This document shows positions 34,242-45,115 of a stretch of 64,000 nt of DNA, piece after piece. The stretch covers positions 98,810-162,809 of the forward strand of contig MNCI01023765.1 of assembly GCA_015680685.1 (NCBI GenBank). Reading direction: 5' to 3'. The stretch's first letter is position 1, and each line of letters opens with the position of its first letter. The notes below the pieces were generated by a model. It saw only the letters and a program-made list of their open reading frames with translations. It had not been told where the DNA came from and ran no database searches. A program made the position numbers and the translations under genes. Source of the DNA: Gnetum montanum. Lineage: Eukaryota; Streptophyta; Gnetopsida; Gnetales; Gnetaceae.

Positions 34242-35154
34242 TGGGGTCACAAATCCCAGTTGCCCACTGTAGTGATGCAGCAGACATTTGTTGCATCCTT
34301 GATGCCACTTGCACCCTTGCATTAGGGAAAGAGAATAAGTGATGGATGCAACCAGCGTCAATGTTTAGACAAGTGGGGCAACCATCCTCCAAACGACAAC
34401 CCTACTATGCAACCACGAATGGCAGGATGAGAACTTGTGAAGCATGAACACTGTAGTTATTTGATGTAATGCCCCTGACTACCCCACATTTGCCCAAAGC
34501 AATAATGTACCATACAACTGAGAGGTTGAGGGCAACCATTCACCTCAAACACATGTGATGAGAGAAGAGAACTGCACCCAGCCATCACATCCTATCCATC
34601 CCTCCCATGTGCCCCTCTCTTCATGGAACTGGATGGTTGGGAAAAAAAGAGCAACCCTCATATGTCCCCCTCATGTCTAGTCTTATATGTTTAAAGCTAT
34701 TTGTGACATGATCATTGACCATGAACATAGAGTTCAAGAACCACCATGATTTCCTCACCAATTCATAGATGCTCTATTCATGTGTCATCATTCCCAAAAT
34801 GAACATATCCCCGCCTATCCTCAACAGATGATGACAACCATGGCTGACATTTCCTCCATCAGGAGGAAACCTAAGTCCCCTCCTTTAAACACTCTGAATT
34901 GATCCTTTTCACTAAAATCTACCTGGGTGATGATGTGCCCTTTAGGACATCGATTCATTGAACATGCGAGGTGTAATTTAGATGCAATGTCTTGTACCCC
35001 CACCAAGCGCATGCTATCCCCATGAGCATTGCATGAAGTCTCATCCCAATGTAGCACCACTATCATGGATGCTCTGTTGAGGTCCCCCAAGTGTTCTTTG
35101 TCACTATGATGGAAATGTAAGATGGTAACCAATGACATAAAAGCATGTGTGCAT
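34242..35154 (-). other. ITS1, copy A (about 913 bp)
   Basis: Between 5.8S and 18S. Long compared with the 200-300 bp typical of angiosperms; copy B ITS1 is about 920 bp. The region near 34903-34915 corresponds to the place where copy B keeps a CAAGGAA motif (plant ITS1 core). Predicted frames here are not coding. Confidence 0.85.
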
Positions 35155-36622
35155 CAATGATCCTACTACAAGTTCACCTATGGTAACCTTGTTACAACTT
35201 CTCCTTTCTATAAATGATAAAGTTCAATGAGATTCTCATGACGTTGACAATGGTGAAACCATCATCATTGCTGTAATTTGAACATTTCAATAGATCGTTC
35301 AATCAATAAGAGAAACAAGTGGTTTTTACAAAGGGTAGGGATGTAGTCAATGTGAGCTAATGACTCACACTTACTAGGAATTCCTTGTTGAAGACTAATA
35401 ATTACAAAGATCTATCCCCATCATGATGCATTTTCATAATATATCCTAATCCTCTCAGACAAGGGAAAGAAACTCACTGAATGCATCAATGTACCATGCA
35501 TGAAACCCAGAACATCTAAGGGCATCATAGACCTATTATTGCCTCAAACTTCCATGGCTTGAGTAGCCATAGTCCCTCTATGAAGCTACCCATGAAGGGC
35601 GTACCTCCACATAGCTAGTTAGTAGGCTAAGGTCTTATTCATTAATAGAATTAACTAGACAAATCACTCCACCAACTAAGAATGACCATGCACCACCACC
35701 CATAGAATTAAGAAATAGGTCTCAATCTGTCAATCCTTACTATGTCTAGACTTGGTAAGTTTTCCCGTGTTGAGTCAAATTAAGCCACAGGCTTCACTCT
35801 TGGTGGTGCCCTTTCATCAATTCCTTTAATTTTTAGCCTTGCAGCCATACTCCCCCCAAAACCCAAACACTCAAATTTCTTAGAAGGTGCTATCAGAGTC
35901 CTAAAAGAAACATCTACCAATCAATGGTCAACATCATTTATGGTTGAGACTAGGATGGTATCTCATTATCTTCAAGCCCCCAAATTTTGTTCTTGATTAA
36001 TGAAAACATCCTTAGCAAATGCTTTCACAGTAGTTCATCTTTCATAAATCCAAGAATTTCACCTCTTACAATGAAATACGAATGCCCCTGATAGTCCTTA
36101 TTAATCATTACTCTAATCCCAAAGGCCAACAAAACAAGATAGAAATCCTATATCGTTATTCCATGCTAATGTACTTAGAGCATAGGCTTACTTTGAGCAC
36201 TCTAAGTTTTTGAAAGTAACAACATCAAAGTCGCGACCTAGCCAATTAAGGCCAAGACCACATCGTCAATAGAAATAATGGAATGGTTGATGCACACCAT
36301 ATTGGTGGACCAACTACCCCATCCCAAGATCCAACTACGAGCTTTTTAACTATAACAACTTAAATATATGCTATTGAAGTTGGAATTACTATGGCTGCTA
36401 GCACTAAACTTGCCCTTCAATGAATCCTCTTCAAGGGGTTTAAATTATACTCATTCCAATTACCAAAATCAATGTGCCTAGTATTATTATTTATTCTCAC
36501 TACCTCCCCATGTTAGAATTGGGTAATTTGCACTCCTGCTACCTTCCTTGTATGTGGTAGCCATTTCTCAGGCTCCATCTCTGAAATCGAACACTAATTC
36601 CCTATCACCCATCACAACCATG

Positions 36623-36627
36623 GTAGG
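36623..36627. repeat. Left target-site duplication (GTAGG) in 18S
   Basis: GTAGG precedes the element; the same five bases follow at 37210-37214. Copy B has one GTAGG at the uninterrupted site (about 58261). Confidence 0.85.
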
Positions 36628-37209
36628 TGTCACCGGGTGAATCGCAGCGGATAAATTTTTCACACCTGATGATAGCGCTAAGTGTCCCAACACTTAGCCA
36701 GCTACTCACAACGATCGCAACAATGATGCTCAAGCTCCAAGCTCAAAGGAAACACGCTTACAGGAAAACTCCAAACCTTTACTCACAAAGGAATACATTA
36801 CAACACGTACAAGAGGATGCCCCAATGTCAGTAGAGCCTCTTGCTTTTATAGGCGTGAGCATACCCGGCCTTGCCAGTGCACTCCTGTGACTGGTGTTAC
36901 AAATGCATCACTTGCCGATTCGATCTTCCATCTACTTTGCCCCACTTGGCAATAGCAGATGTGCATGCGCTACACTTGGGCAAACCCAATAGTAGTCCCC
37001 TTGCATGCATCGCACTTGGCTTCCTCTAATGACAAGAGGTGTACATGCGCTACATCTGGATGAATCCATCTGCAGCCCCCTTGCATGTATTGCACCTGGC
37101 TTCGCCTAGCGTTACCAGATGTCTTTCCACACACCACGTGTGGATCAAGTGTAACTCATGTACGCCTGCACATGAGCCTATGATTGTAACAGCTCAAGAC
37201 GTTGTGATA
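36628..37209 (-). mobile_element. 582-bp solo LTR inside 18S copy A
   Basis: In minus orientation it starts TATCACAACG and ends GGTGACA, so the canonical TG/CA ends are kept except for one G-to-A at the 5' end. It contains TATAAAAG (minus strand, 36844-36851) followed by a long R-U5-like stretch. No internal coding region or second LTR is present, so it is a solo LTR left by recombination. It is unrelated by eye to the LTR family at 4920-28293. Copy B has the empty site. Confidence 0.88.
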
Positions 37210-37552
37210 GTAGGCCTCTATCCCACCATTGAAAGTTGATAGGGTAGAAATTTAAAAGCGTCACCAGCACAAGGGTCATGTGATCCATTGAGTTACCATG
37301 ATTCACCAAGAAAATGAGCAAGCTCGCATCAGCCTTTTATATAATAAATGCATCCCTTCTGATATTCAAGATTTTCTACACATATTAGCTCTAGAATTAC
37401 TACGGTTATCTGAGTAGTAAGATACCATCAAAGAAACTATAACTGATTTAATGAGCCATCCATATTTTCACCATTTGAAGTAGTTCATACATAGACATGC
37501 ATGGCTTAATCTTTGAGACAAGCATAAGACTACTAGCAGGATCAACCAAGTA

Positions 37553-38206
37553 ATACCTTGGGCACCTGTGCGATGGGCACCATCATCCTTCCTTACTCGA
37601 AAGGCACAAATGACCCTTCCGGCACCAATTTTTCACAAGCATCTTTCACAAACACTATTCGCTAGTTTGAGCAATCGCATGCCCAAGAAACATGATACTG
37701 CAATAGGTGACAAATGAAATCTTGCTCCCGATCATGGACATGCAAGTGTTGAGGGTGTCACAGAAGTGCAAAGCTTACTGCCTACACTGTCCAACATTCT
37801 TTCAAATGCCTAACATCGAGGTATGCCTACAAGTTCTAACATCCTTGGTAGGATAACTGAACCTAAGAGTGCTTCCTCAAAATTTCTTTTTCATGAGAAC
37901 AAAGTTCCACATAGGAAATAATACATGCCACACCGTCCAAGGCCACCTTGGGGCACCCACTGAAGAACAAGGCACACAAACATGCATGATGGACAAGAGA
38001 AGCTAAGTCCTCTTCATTTTCCAACACATGCATGTGAACTTGCATCTACCACCTATGCACTACTGAGTGGTCGAATCCATGATCAAGCAAAGAAAACATG
38101 CACCCGACGCTACCTCGTGGAGGCATCAGGATGCTCTACTACCTCAGCCACACAAAATCAACGTAGTCATTCATACATGCTCAATCGCTATCACATCCTA
38201 TAAAAC
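37553..38206 (-). other. 18S-proximal 5' external spacer, unit A
   Basis: Non-repetitive upstream of 18S to about 37985; then a stretch (37985-38200) homologous to part of the 638-bp unit. Copy B lacks the first 450 bp. No gene recognised. Confidence 0.65.
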
Positions 38207-39115
38207 AAGAGATGCATCCCACCAATGTAACCACTATGAATTGATGCTAAAGGTGTTGTTTGTATCACAACATAAGCCATGTGCCATCATAAGGTACATG
38301 CAACCATCATCACATTACAAATGCAAAACGAAGATCGACCATAGGCACCACTTCTAAATCACATTCTCCTTGAGGGTGAGAATGTTTCCATCCCCTCTAT
38401 CCAACCATCAGGGTGAGGGATGCATCCTAGCAATGCAACCACTATAAAAAACACTCAAAACATAGTTTTAATCTCATCTCAATGAAATAAGAGGGAACAT
38501 ATGCCATCCCAAGGAACATGCAACTATTGTTGCATTATGAATGCCAAATGAGACTATCCATAGGCACCAATTTGAAATCACATTCTCCTCAAGAGCAATA
38601 ACATTTCCATCCTCTCTCTATCCAACCATCAAGGTGAGGGATGTTCCCTAGCAATGCAACCATTGCGAACCAATGCTCAAAATGTCATTTGAATCTCATC
38701 TCAAGATAACAAGAGGGAACATGTGTCATCCCGAGGAACATGCAAATATCCTCACATTATGAATGCCAAATGAAGATGGGCCATATTAACCACTTCAAAA
38801 TCTCATTCTCCTCGAGGGCAAGGATGTTTCCATCCTCTCTCTATTCAACCATCAAGGTGAGGGATGCATTCCAGCAATGCAACCACTCCGAACAAATGCT
38901 CAAAACATGGTTCAAATCTCATCTCAATGCAACAAGAGGAAACATGTACCATCACAAGGAACATGCAACTATCATCACATTATTAATGCCAAATGAAGAC
39001 TAGCTGTAGAAACCACTTAGAAATTTCGTTCTCCTCAAGGGCAGGATGTTTCCATCCTCTCTCTATCCAACCATAAAAGTGAGAGATGCATCTTAGCAAC
39101 GCAACCACTATGAAC
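38207..39115. repeat. 220-bp tandem repeats in the 5' external spacer, unit A
   Basis: Units start with GATGCATCCTAGCAATGCAACC-like sequence near 38211, 38420, 38640, 38863 and 39085, spacing about 209-223 bp. Each unit contains TTTCCATCCTCTCTCTATCC and GAACATGCAACTAT. The same repeats lie upstream of 18S B. Open frames change frame between units and are not conserved. Confidence 0.85.
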
Positions 39116-42100
39116 CATTGCTCAAAATGTGGTAAGGCAATGAAATCATGCACTGAACACTACCCCATGGGGGCATCGAGATGCTTTGCTACCTCAACCA
39201 CACTAGTTCAACACAACTATTGGCATGTGATCAACCGATATTGTTTTCAAAGAGGATTTTTCAATCCCATAGCCATCAGTATTGGCTCCAATCTCACAAC
39301 ATCCAAAATAATCACATTGAAGGATAAAGAAATAGGCCTCCCAGTATCTGAGCTTCCAGATACCCAAATTTACCATTTAGTAACCATACATCCCAAAAAT
39401 TCCTTCATGAAACCCAAAGACAAAGTGTCATGCATCCAAAATAATGGATTTTAGACACATGAGCCTCTTACCATTCGTCTGACAAATCCTAACCCTTGGA
39501 AAACTTACTATCAAGGATGAGCATGTACTCAAACTCAACAAGTTACTCCAAGGAAATCCCTAGCATAAGTCTTTAAATCCATGAAACGTTATTTTCAATA
39601 TGGTAGGATCATCAAACCATAACCCAAATATCAGAACCCACAATTAGCAATGAAGAACAAGCCATACGCAAGTGCATGAAGGACAAGAGAACCTATGTCC
39701 TCTTCATTCCTCGGCATGTGTACGTGAACTTGCAACTACCACCCATGTGCTACTAAGTGATCAAATCAATGATAAGGCAAAGAAAGCATGCACCCGACAC
39801 TACACCATGGGGGCATTGAGATGCTCTACTACCTCAACCACACCAAATCAATGCAACTGTTCGCATGGAATCAACCGATATCATTTTCAAAGAGAAATTT
39901 TCAATCCCATAGCCATCAGTATTTGCTCCAATCTTACAACATCTAAAACAATCACACCAACAGATAAAGAAATAGGCCTCCCAGGATCTAGGCTTCTAGA
40001 TACCCAAATTCATAGTTCAATAATCACACACCCCAAAAAATCCTTTCTGAAACCTAAAGACAGAGTGTCACGCAACCAAAAAAATGAATTTTTGAGACAT
40101 GAGCCTCTTACCATCCTTTTGATCGCTCCTAACCCTTGGAAAACTTACTACCAAGGATGAGCATGCACTCAAACTCAATAAGTTACTCCATGGAAAGGCC
40201 TAGCATAAGTTCTTGAATCCACAAAAGGTTATTTTCGAGTTAGTACAATCACCAAATAGTAACCTGAATATCAAAACCCACAATTCGCACTCAAGAGCAA
40301 ACCACCTGCAAGTGCATGAAGGACAAGAGAACCTACATCCTCTTCATTCCTCAGCACGTGCATGTGAACTTGCAACTATGACCCATGCACCACTAAGCGA
40401 TCAAATTGGTGATAGGATAGAGAAAACATGCACCCAACATTGCCCTGTGGAAATTTTGAGATGCTTTGCTAACTTAACCATACCAAATTAATGCAACCAT
40501 TCACACAAAATAAACTAATATCATTTTCAAAGAGGATTTTTCAATTCCATAGCCATTAGCATTAGCTCAAATCTTGTAACATCTTGAACAATCACACTAA
40601 AGGATAAAGAAACTGGTGTGTCACAAGATCCAAGCATCCACATACCTAAATTCACCATTCAATCACTGCACACCTGAAAACTCCTTTGTGAAACCTAAAG
40701 ATAGAGTGTTGCACAACCAAAACAATGGATTTTTTAGGCATGAGCCTTAAACATCCATCCAGCTACTCCTAATCCTTAGAGAACTTACTACCGAGGATGA
40801 GCATGACCTCAAACTCAACAAGTTACTCCAAAAGGGCCAACATAAATCTTTAAATCCACAAAAGGACATTTTTGAGATGGTACGATCACAAAATGGTCAC
40901 AAAAATATCAGAACCCATGATCTGCAATGAAGAGAAAGCCACCTATAAGTACATGAAGGATAAGAAAACCTATGCCCTTATCATTCCTTAACATGTTCAC
41001 ATGAACATGCAACTACCACCCATGCACTACTAAGAGATTGAATTTGTGATAAGGCAAAGAAAGCATGCACTCGATGCTAACCCATGAGGGTGTCAAGATG
41101 CTCTGCTACCTCAACTACACCAAATCAATGCAACCATTTACATGGAATCTACCAATATCATTTTCAGAGAGGATTTTTCAATCTCATAGCCATCAATATT
41201 GGCTCCAATCTTGCAACATCTAGAACAATCACATCGAAGGATAAATAAATAGGCATCACAGGATCCAGGCTTCCACTTACCTAAATTCACCATTACGTAA
41301 CCACACACCTAAAAAATCCTTCATGAAACCTAAAGATAGAATGTCGCATAGTTAAAACAATAGATTTTTTAGGCATGAGCCTCAAACATCTATCCCACTA
41401 CTCCTAACCCTTGAAGAACTTAATGTCGAGGATGAGCATGCGCTCAAACTCAACAAGTTACTCCAAGGGAAGGACCAACTTAAATCTTTGAATCCATGAA
41501 GGGATATCTTTGAGATGGTACAATCACAAAATGGTCAGCCGAATATCGGGACCCATGATCTGCAAAGAAGAGGGAGCCTCCCGCAAGTGCATAAGGGACA
41601 GAATAACCTACGTCCTCTTGGTTCCTCGGCACATGCATATGAACTTTCAACTACCACCCATGCACTACTAAGTAATCAAATGGATGATAAGGCAAAGAAA
41701 GCATGTAACCAATGCTACCTCCTAGGGGCATCGAGATGCTCTACTACCTCAACTGCACCAAATCAATGCAACCATTTGCACAAAATCAACCAATATCATT
41801 TTTAGAGAGGATTTTACAATCCTGTAACCATTAGTATTGGCTCCAATCTTGCAACATCTAGAACAATCACACCAAAGGATAAAGAAATAGCCATCATAGG
41901 ATCCAAGCTTCCACATACCTGAATTCATTGTTAAGTAACCACACACCCAAAAATTCCTTTTTGAAACCCAAAGATAGAGTGTCGCACAACCAAAATAATA
42001 GATTTCTAAGACATCAACCTCAAACATCCATCCAACTGCTCCTAATCCTTAGAGTACTTACTGCCAAGCATGAGCATGTGCTCAAACTCAATAAGTTACT

Positions 42101-43110
42101 CCAAGGGAAGGGCCAATGTAAGTCTTTGAATCCAAGAAAGGATATTTTCGAGATGGTACAATCACAAAATGTTCACCCAAATATTAGAAATCACAATCTA
42201 CAATGTAGAGAAAGCACCCACAAGTGCATGAAGGATAGCAGAACCTATGTCCTTGTCATCCTTGGCACGTGTACGTGAACTCACAACTACCATCCATGTG
42301 CTACTAAGCAATCGAATTGGTGATAAGGTAGATAAAGCATGCACTTGAAACTACCTTGTGGAGGCATCGAGATGATTTGCAAACTTAACCACACCAAATC
42401 AATGAAATCATTTTTATGGAATCAACTGATATCATTTTCAGATAGGATTCTTCAATCCATAGCCATCAGTATTGGCTCCAATCTCACAACATCCAAAACA
42501 ATCACACCAAAGGATAAAGAAACAAGCATCATAGGATCCAAGCTTTTTCATATCCAAATTCACTGTTAAGTAACCACACACCCCAAAAATCCTTCATGAA
42601 ACCCAAAGATAGAGTGTCGTGCAGCCAAAACAACAAATTTCCAAGACATGAGCCTCAAACATCCATCCAATTTCTTCTAACCCTTGGAGAACTTACTAGC
42701 AAGGATGAGCATGCACTCAAACTCAACAAGTTACTCCAAAGGAAGGGCCAACATAAGTCTTTGAATCCAAAAAAAGTTATTTTTGAGATGGTATGATCAC
42801 AAAATGGTCACCTGAATATTAGAACCCATGATCTGCAATGAAGAGTGAGCCATCTAAAAGTGCATGAACAATAAGAGAACCTACATCCTCTTTGTTCCTT
42901 AGCACATGCACATGAACTTGCAACTACCACCCATGTGCTACTAAGTAATTGAATTGGTGATAATGCAGAGAAAGCATGCATCCAATGCTACCCTATGGGG
43001 GCATCGAGATGCTCTACTACCTCAACTACACCAAATCAACACATTCACACATGCTCAACTGATATCATTTTTAGAGATGATTTTTCAATCTCATAGCCAT
43101 CAATGTTGTC
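39116..43110. repeat. 638-bp tandem repeats in the 5' external spacer, unit A
   Basis: About six units. The marker GATGCTCTACTACCTCAAC (with variants) occurs near 39180, 39820, 40461, 41097, 41734, 42370 and 43008, spacing 636-641 bp. Several units hold overlapping frames with related peptides (for example 39672-40160), but others carry stops and 638 is not a multiple of three; read as non-coding. Confidence 0.87.
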
Positions 43111-43446
43111 ACCCATCTTATCGATGCATCCATCTCATGAATGGCAGGCTCCTAAAACATGTGCAAGAACATTTAGGATAGTTACAGTGCAAGCTATCCA
43201 AACACACTTCCTTGGATCTATGATTCTTGGGCAACCAACACCATGGAAAATGTCTGTAACCCTACAAGAATTTTATCTCATATCGTTAATGTGGACACCA
43301 CCTTCTCTGGGGTTATCCTTCTCACAACAAGGTTCATGTCACTAACATGAACAATGAGGTCATGATCTCGTGGGTCGGGCAAGACATCCCTAGGGGAGAA
43401 ACCCATGTATTGCTCTATCCCTATGGTTGTTCATCAATGCTACCTT
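43111..43446. other. Spacer between the 638-bp array and promoter box
   Basis: Non-repetitive. No gene or RNA recognised. On the rDNA strand it would be the start of the external transcribed spacer if transcription begins at the box at 43447. Confidence 0.5.
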
Positions 43447-43500
43447 CCCCTATATATGTTGATTGGGCCAAATTCAGCCATACCATCTTGCATCCTTATA
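43447..43500 (-). promoter_or_regulatory. Pol I promoter-like box upstream of 18S A
   Basis: Minus strand TATATAGGGGAAGG (box at 43447-43456) matches the plant Pol I core pattern TATATA(A/G)GGGG closely. A second TTTATAAGG box lies about 40 bp upstream on that strand. About 5.9 kb separates it from the 18S start, which would make a very long 5' external transcribed spacer. Inferred from motif and location only. Confidence 0.5.
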
Positions 43501-43980
43501 AATATGGTCATGAAGGACCAGCTCAATGAGAGCGCTCGGATGTGCCCAACATGAAACACATCTAAAGAGAGCACTCTCACATGTGCAATGCAAGGGGGCC
43601 TCAAAGAACACCCTTCACATGTTTGCTACATAAGGTACCTCAATGAAGAGCACTCTCATCAAGTAAGCATAGGGAAACCCTAAGGAGAGCCTTCTCCTAA
43701 CCAAAGGAACAAACTATTTTTGAGAAGAGTGATCTCACTTCCTCATTGTGAAGAGTGTCATACAAGATAGCTCTTCCTTAGACATAGAGATGCAACTCCC
43801 AAAATTCTACTCCCCCATCCATGAAGGGAAACACTTCATAGAATCATGCCTTTTGCATTCGTGGAGTGACTCTCAAGTCCAAGGAGAAAGGCACTTTCCA
43901 AGAGAGTGCCCTACCTAATAATGTTCCTCCTAAGAGCACCCTCCATGAGAGCATGCTCCTTTAGAGCCCCCTCTTACACA
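43501..43980. other. Diverged spacer, unit B side
   Basis: Scattered GAGAGCACTCTC-like motifs without a regular period. The short frame at 43347-43529 is not supported as a gene. Confidence 0.5.
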
Positions 43981-44850
43981 CCAAATTTATAAGGATGCAG
44001 AATGGTATGGTGGACCATGGCTAAATCAACATATATGGGCAGAGGTAGCATTCTCAGTAAGAGCACCACACAACATTCTTGTAAGAGTTCTCTCCATGGG
44101 AGCACCTCACATAACTACACTGGTAAGAGCACTCTCCTAAGAGAGCCTCATGTAGTGCTTGCTAGAGTGCTTCCACTAGGAGTGCCTTGTGCTATGCATG
44201 TGATAGTGTTCTCTCTGGGAGCATCATCCCTAAGAGATCCTTAAGCCATGCATCTAAGAGTGTTCTCCCTAAGAGAGCCCTTTTTGAAAGAGTTCTCTTG
44301 GAGAGGATCCTCCATGACAACCCTCCTTGAAAGGATTCTCCTTGACAGTGCCCTCCCTAGGAGAGTTCTCTCTGAGGGCACCCTCCCTGAGAGAACCCTA
44401 CATGAGCACATTCTTCCTGAGAGAGCCCTCCCTACACACCAAATTTATGAGGGTTCAAGATCGTATGATCAACCCTAGCTAACTCAACATATATGGGGAG
44501 AGGTAGCATTATCCTTGAGACCACCACATGGGGCCCTTGCGAGATTGCTCTCCATGGGAGCACCTTGCATCACTTCACTGGCAAGAGTGCTCTACCAAGA
44601 GCACCTCATGTAGCACTTTCAAGGGCATTCTTCCTAGGAGTATCTCATGCTATGCACATGATAGTGTTTTCTCCAGAGAATCCTCCCTGAGAGCACGTTA
44701 TGTTGTGCATCTGAGAGAGTTCTCCACAAGAGCACCCTCCTTGAGAGCACTTTCCCTAAGGGAGCCCTCCCTAGGAGTGGTCTTCCTGAGGGCATGCTTA
44801 GGGAGGAAATCCTCTTAAAAAGTGTTCTATTTGAGAGAAAACTTATTGAG
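43981..44850 (+). repeat. Inverted spacer block
   Basis: Here the 15-bp repeats (GAGAGTGCCCTCCCT sense) and two two-box modules run in the opposite orientation to those on either side. Modules at 43983-44047 and 44440-44510 read CAACATATATGGGCAGAGG and CAACATATATGGGGAGAGG on the plus strand. The direct modules at 43447 and 45053 flank the block, so about 0.87 kb appears inverted. Confidence 0.75.
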
Positions 44851-45052
44851 AGAACACCAATGAAGGTCACGAAAACACTCATAATCACACCCAAATTTGT
44901 GCTTGTGATAGCCTAGGATGCACTCAGTATCACCTAAAAGTGCATTAGTTAAGGCCAAGATTGCACTTAGCATCACCCAAAAGTCCATACATGATGGCCT
45001 AAGATGTACTCTGCTTCCCCTAAAAGTGCATCCCATGGAAGTCAGCCTACCT
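44851..45052. repeat. Short roughly 46-bp triplicated spacer segment
   Basis: Three imperfect copies of a unit containing CACTTAGCATCACCCAAAAG (about 44927, 44967, 45005). No gene seen. Confidence 0.6.
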
Positions 45053-45110
45053 CCCCCTATATATGTTGATTATGCCAAATTCCATCAAACTATCCTACAT
45101 ACTTATAAAT
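45053..45110 (-). promoter_or_regulatory. Pol I promoter-like box, best match
   Basis: Minus strand TATATAGGGGGAGG (box 45053-45063), the closest match in the window to the plant Pol I core element. The companion box near 45100 is ATTTATAAGTATG. It lies between the 15-bp array and the inverted block, as expected for a gene or spacer promoter of unit A. Confidence 0.5.
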
Positions 45111-45115
45111 TTGGT

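Larger units (their letters stand above)
35155..37552 (-). rRNA. 18S rRNA, copy A, interrupted by a solo LTR
   Basis: Antisense to plant 18S. The 3' end is at CAATGATCC (35155) and the 5' end at GGATCAACCAAGTA (37552). Without the 582-bp insertion and 5-bp duplication the gene is about 1,811 bp, matching the usual plant length of about 1.81 kb. Landmarks: TTAAGCCACAGGCTTCACTC (35783), AGCTTTTTAACTATAACAAC (36341), GAATTACTACGGTTATCTGA (37392). The 530-loop region (36382-36405) and the decoding region (about 35310-35335, normally GACGGGCGGTGTGTAC in antisense) are altered. Decay plus insertion mark it as a pseudogene. Confidence 0.93.

Noticed and set aside
34821-35138. 105-codon minus-strand frame between 5.8S and 18S
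   Set aside because: Lies within ITS1 and is not open in copy B.
36628-37209. Group I intron in 18S
   Set aside because: The insert has a 5-bp target duplication, LTR-type ends and a TATA box, and none of the conserved intron core is seen.
39672-40160. 162-codon frame in the 638-bp repeats with related peptides in other units
   Set aside because: Other units carry stops or frameshifts, the unit is not a multiple of three, and the region is rDNA external spacer.
38207-43446. 5S rRNA gene linked in the spacer (known in some gymnosperms)
   Set aside because: No recognisable 5S sequence or internal Pol III promoter box found by eye on either strand; a covariance search would settle it.
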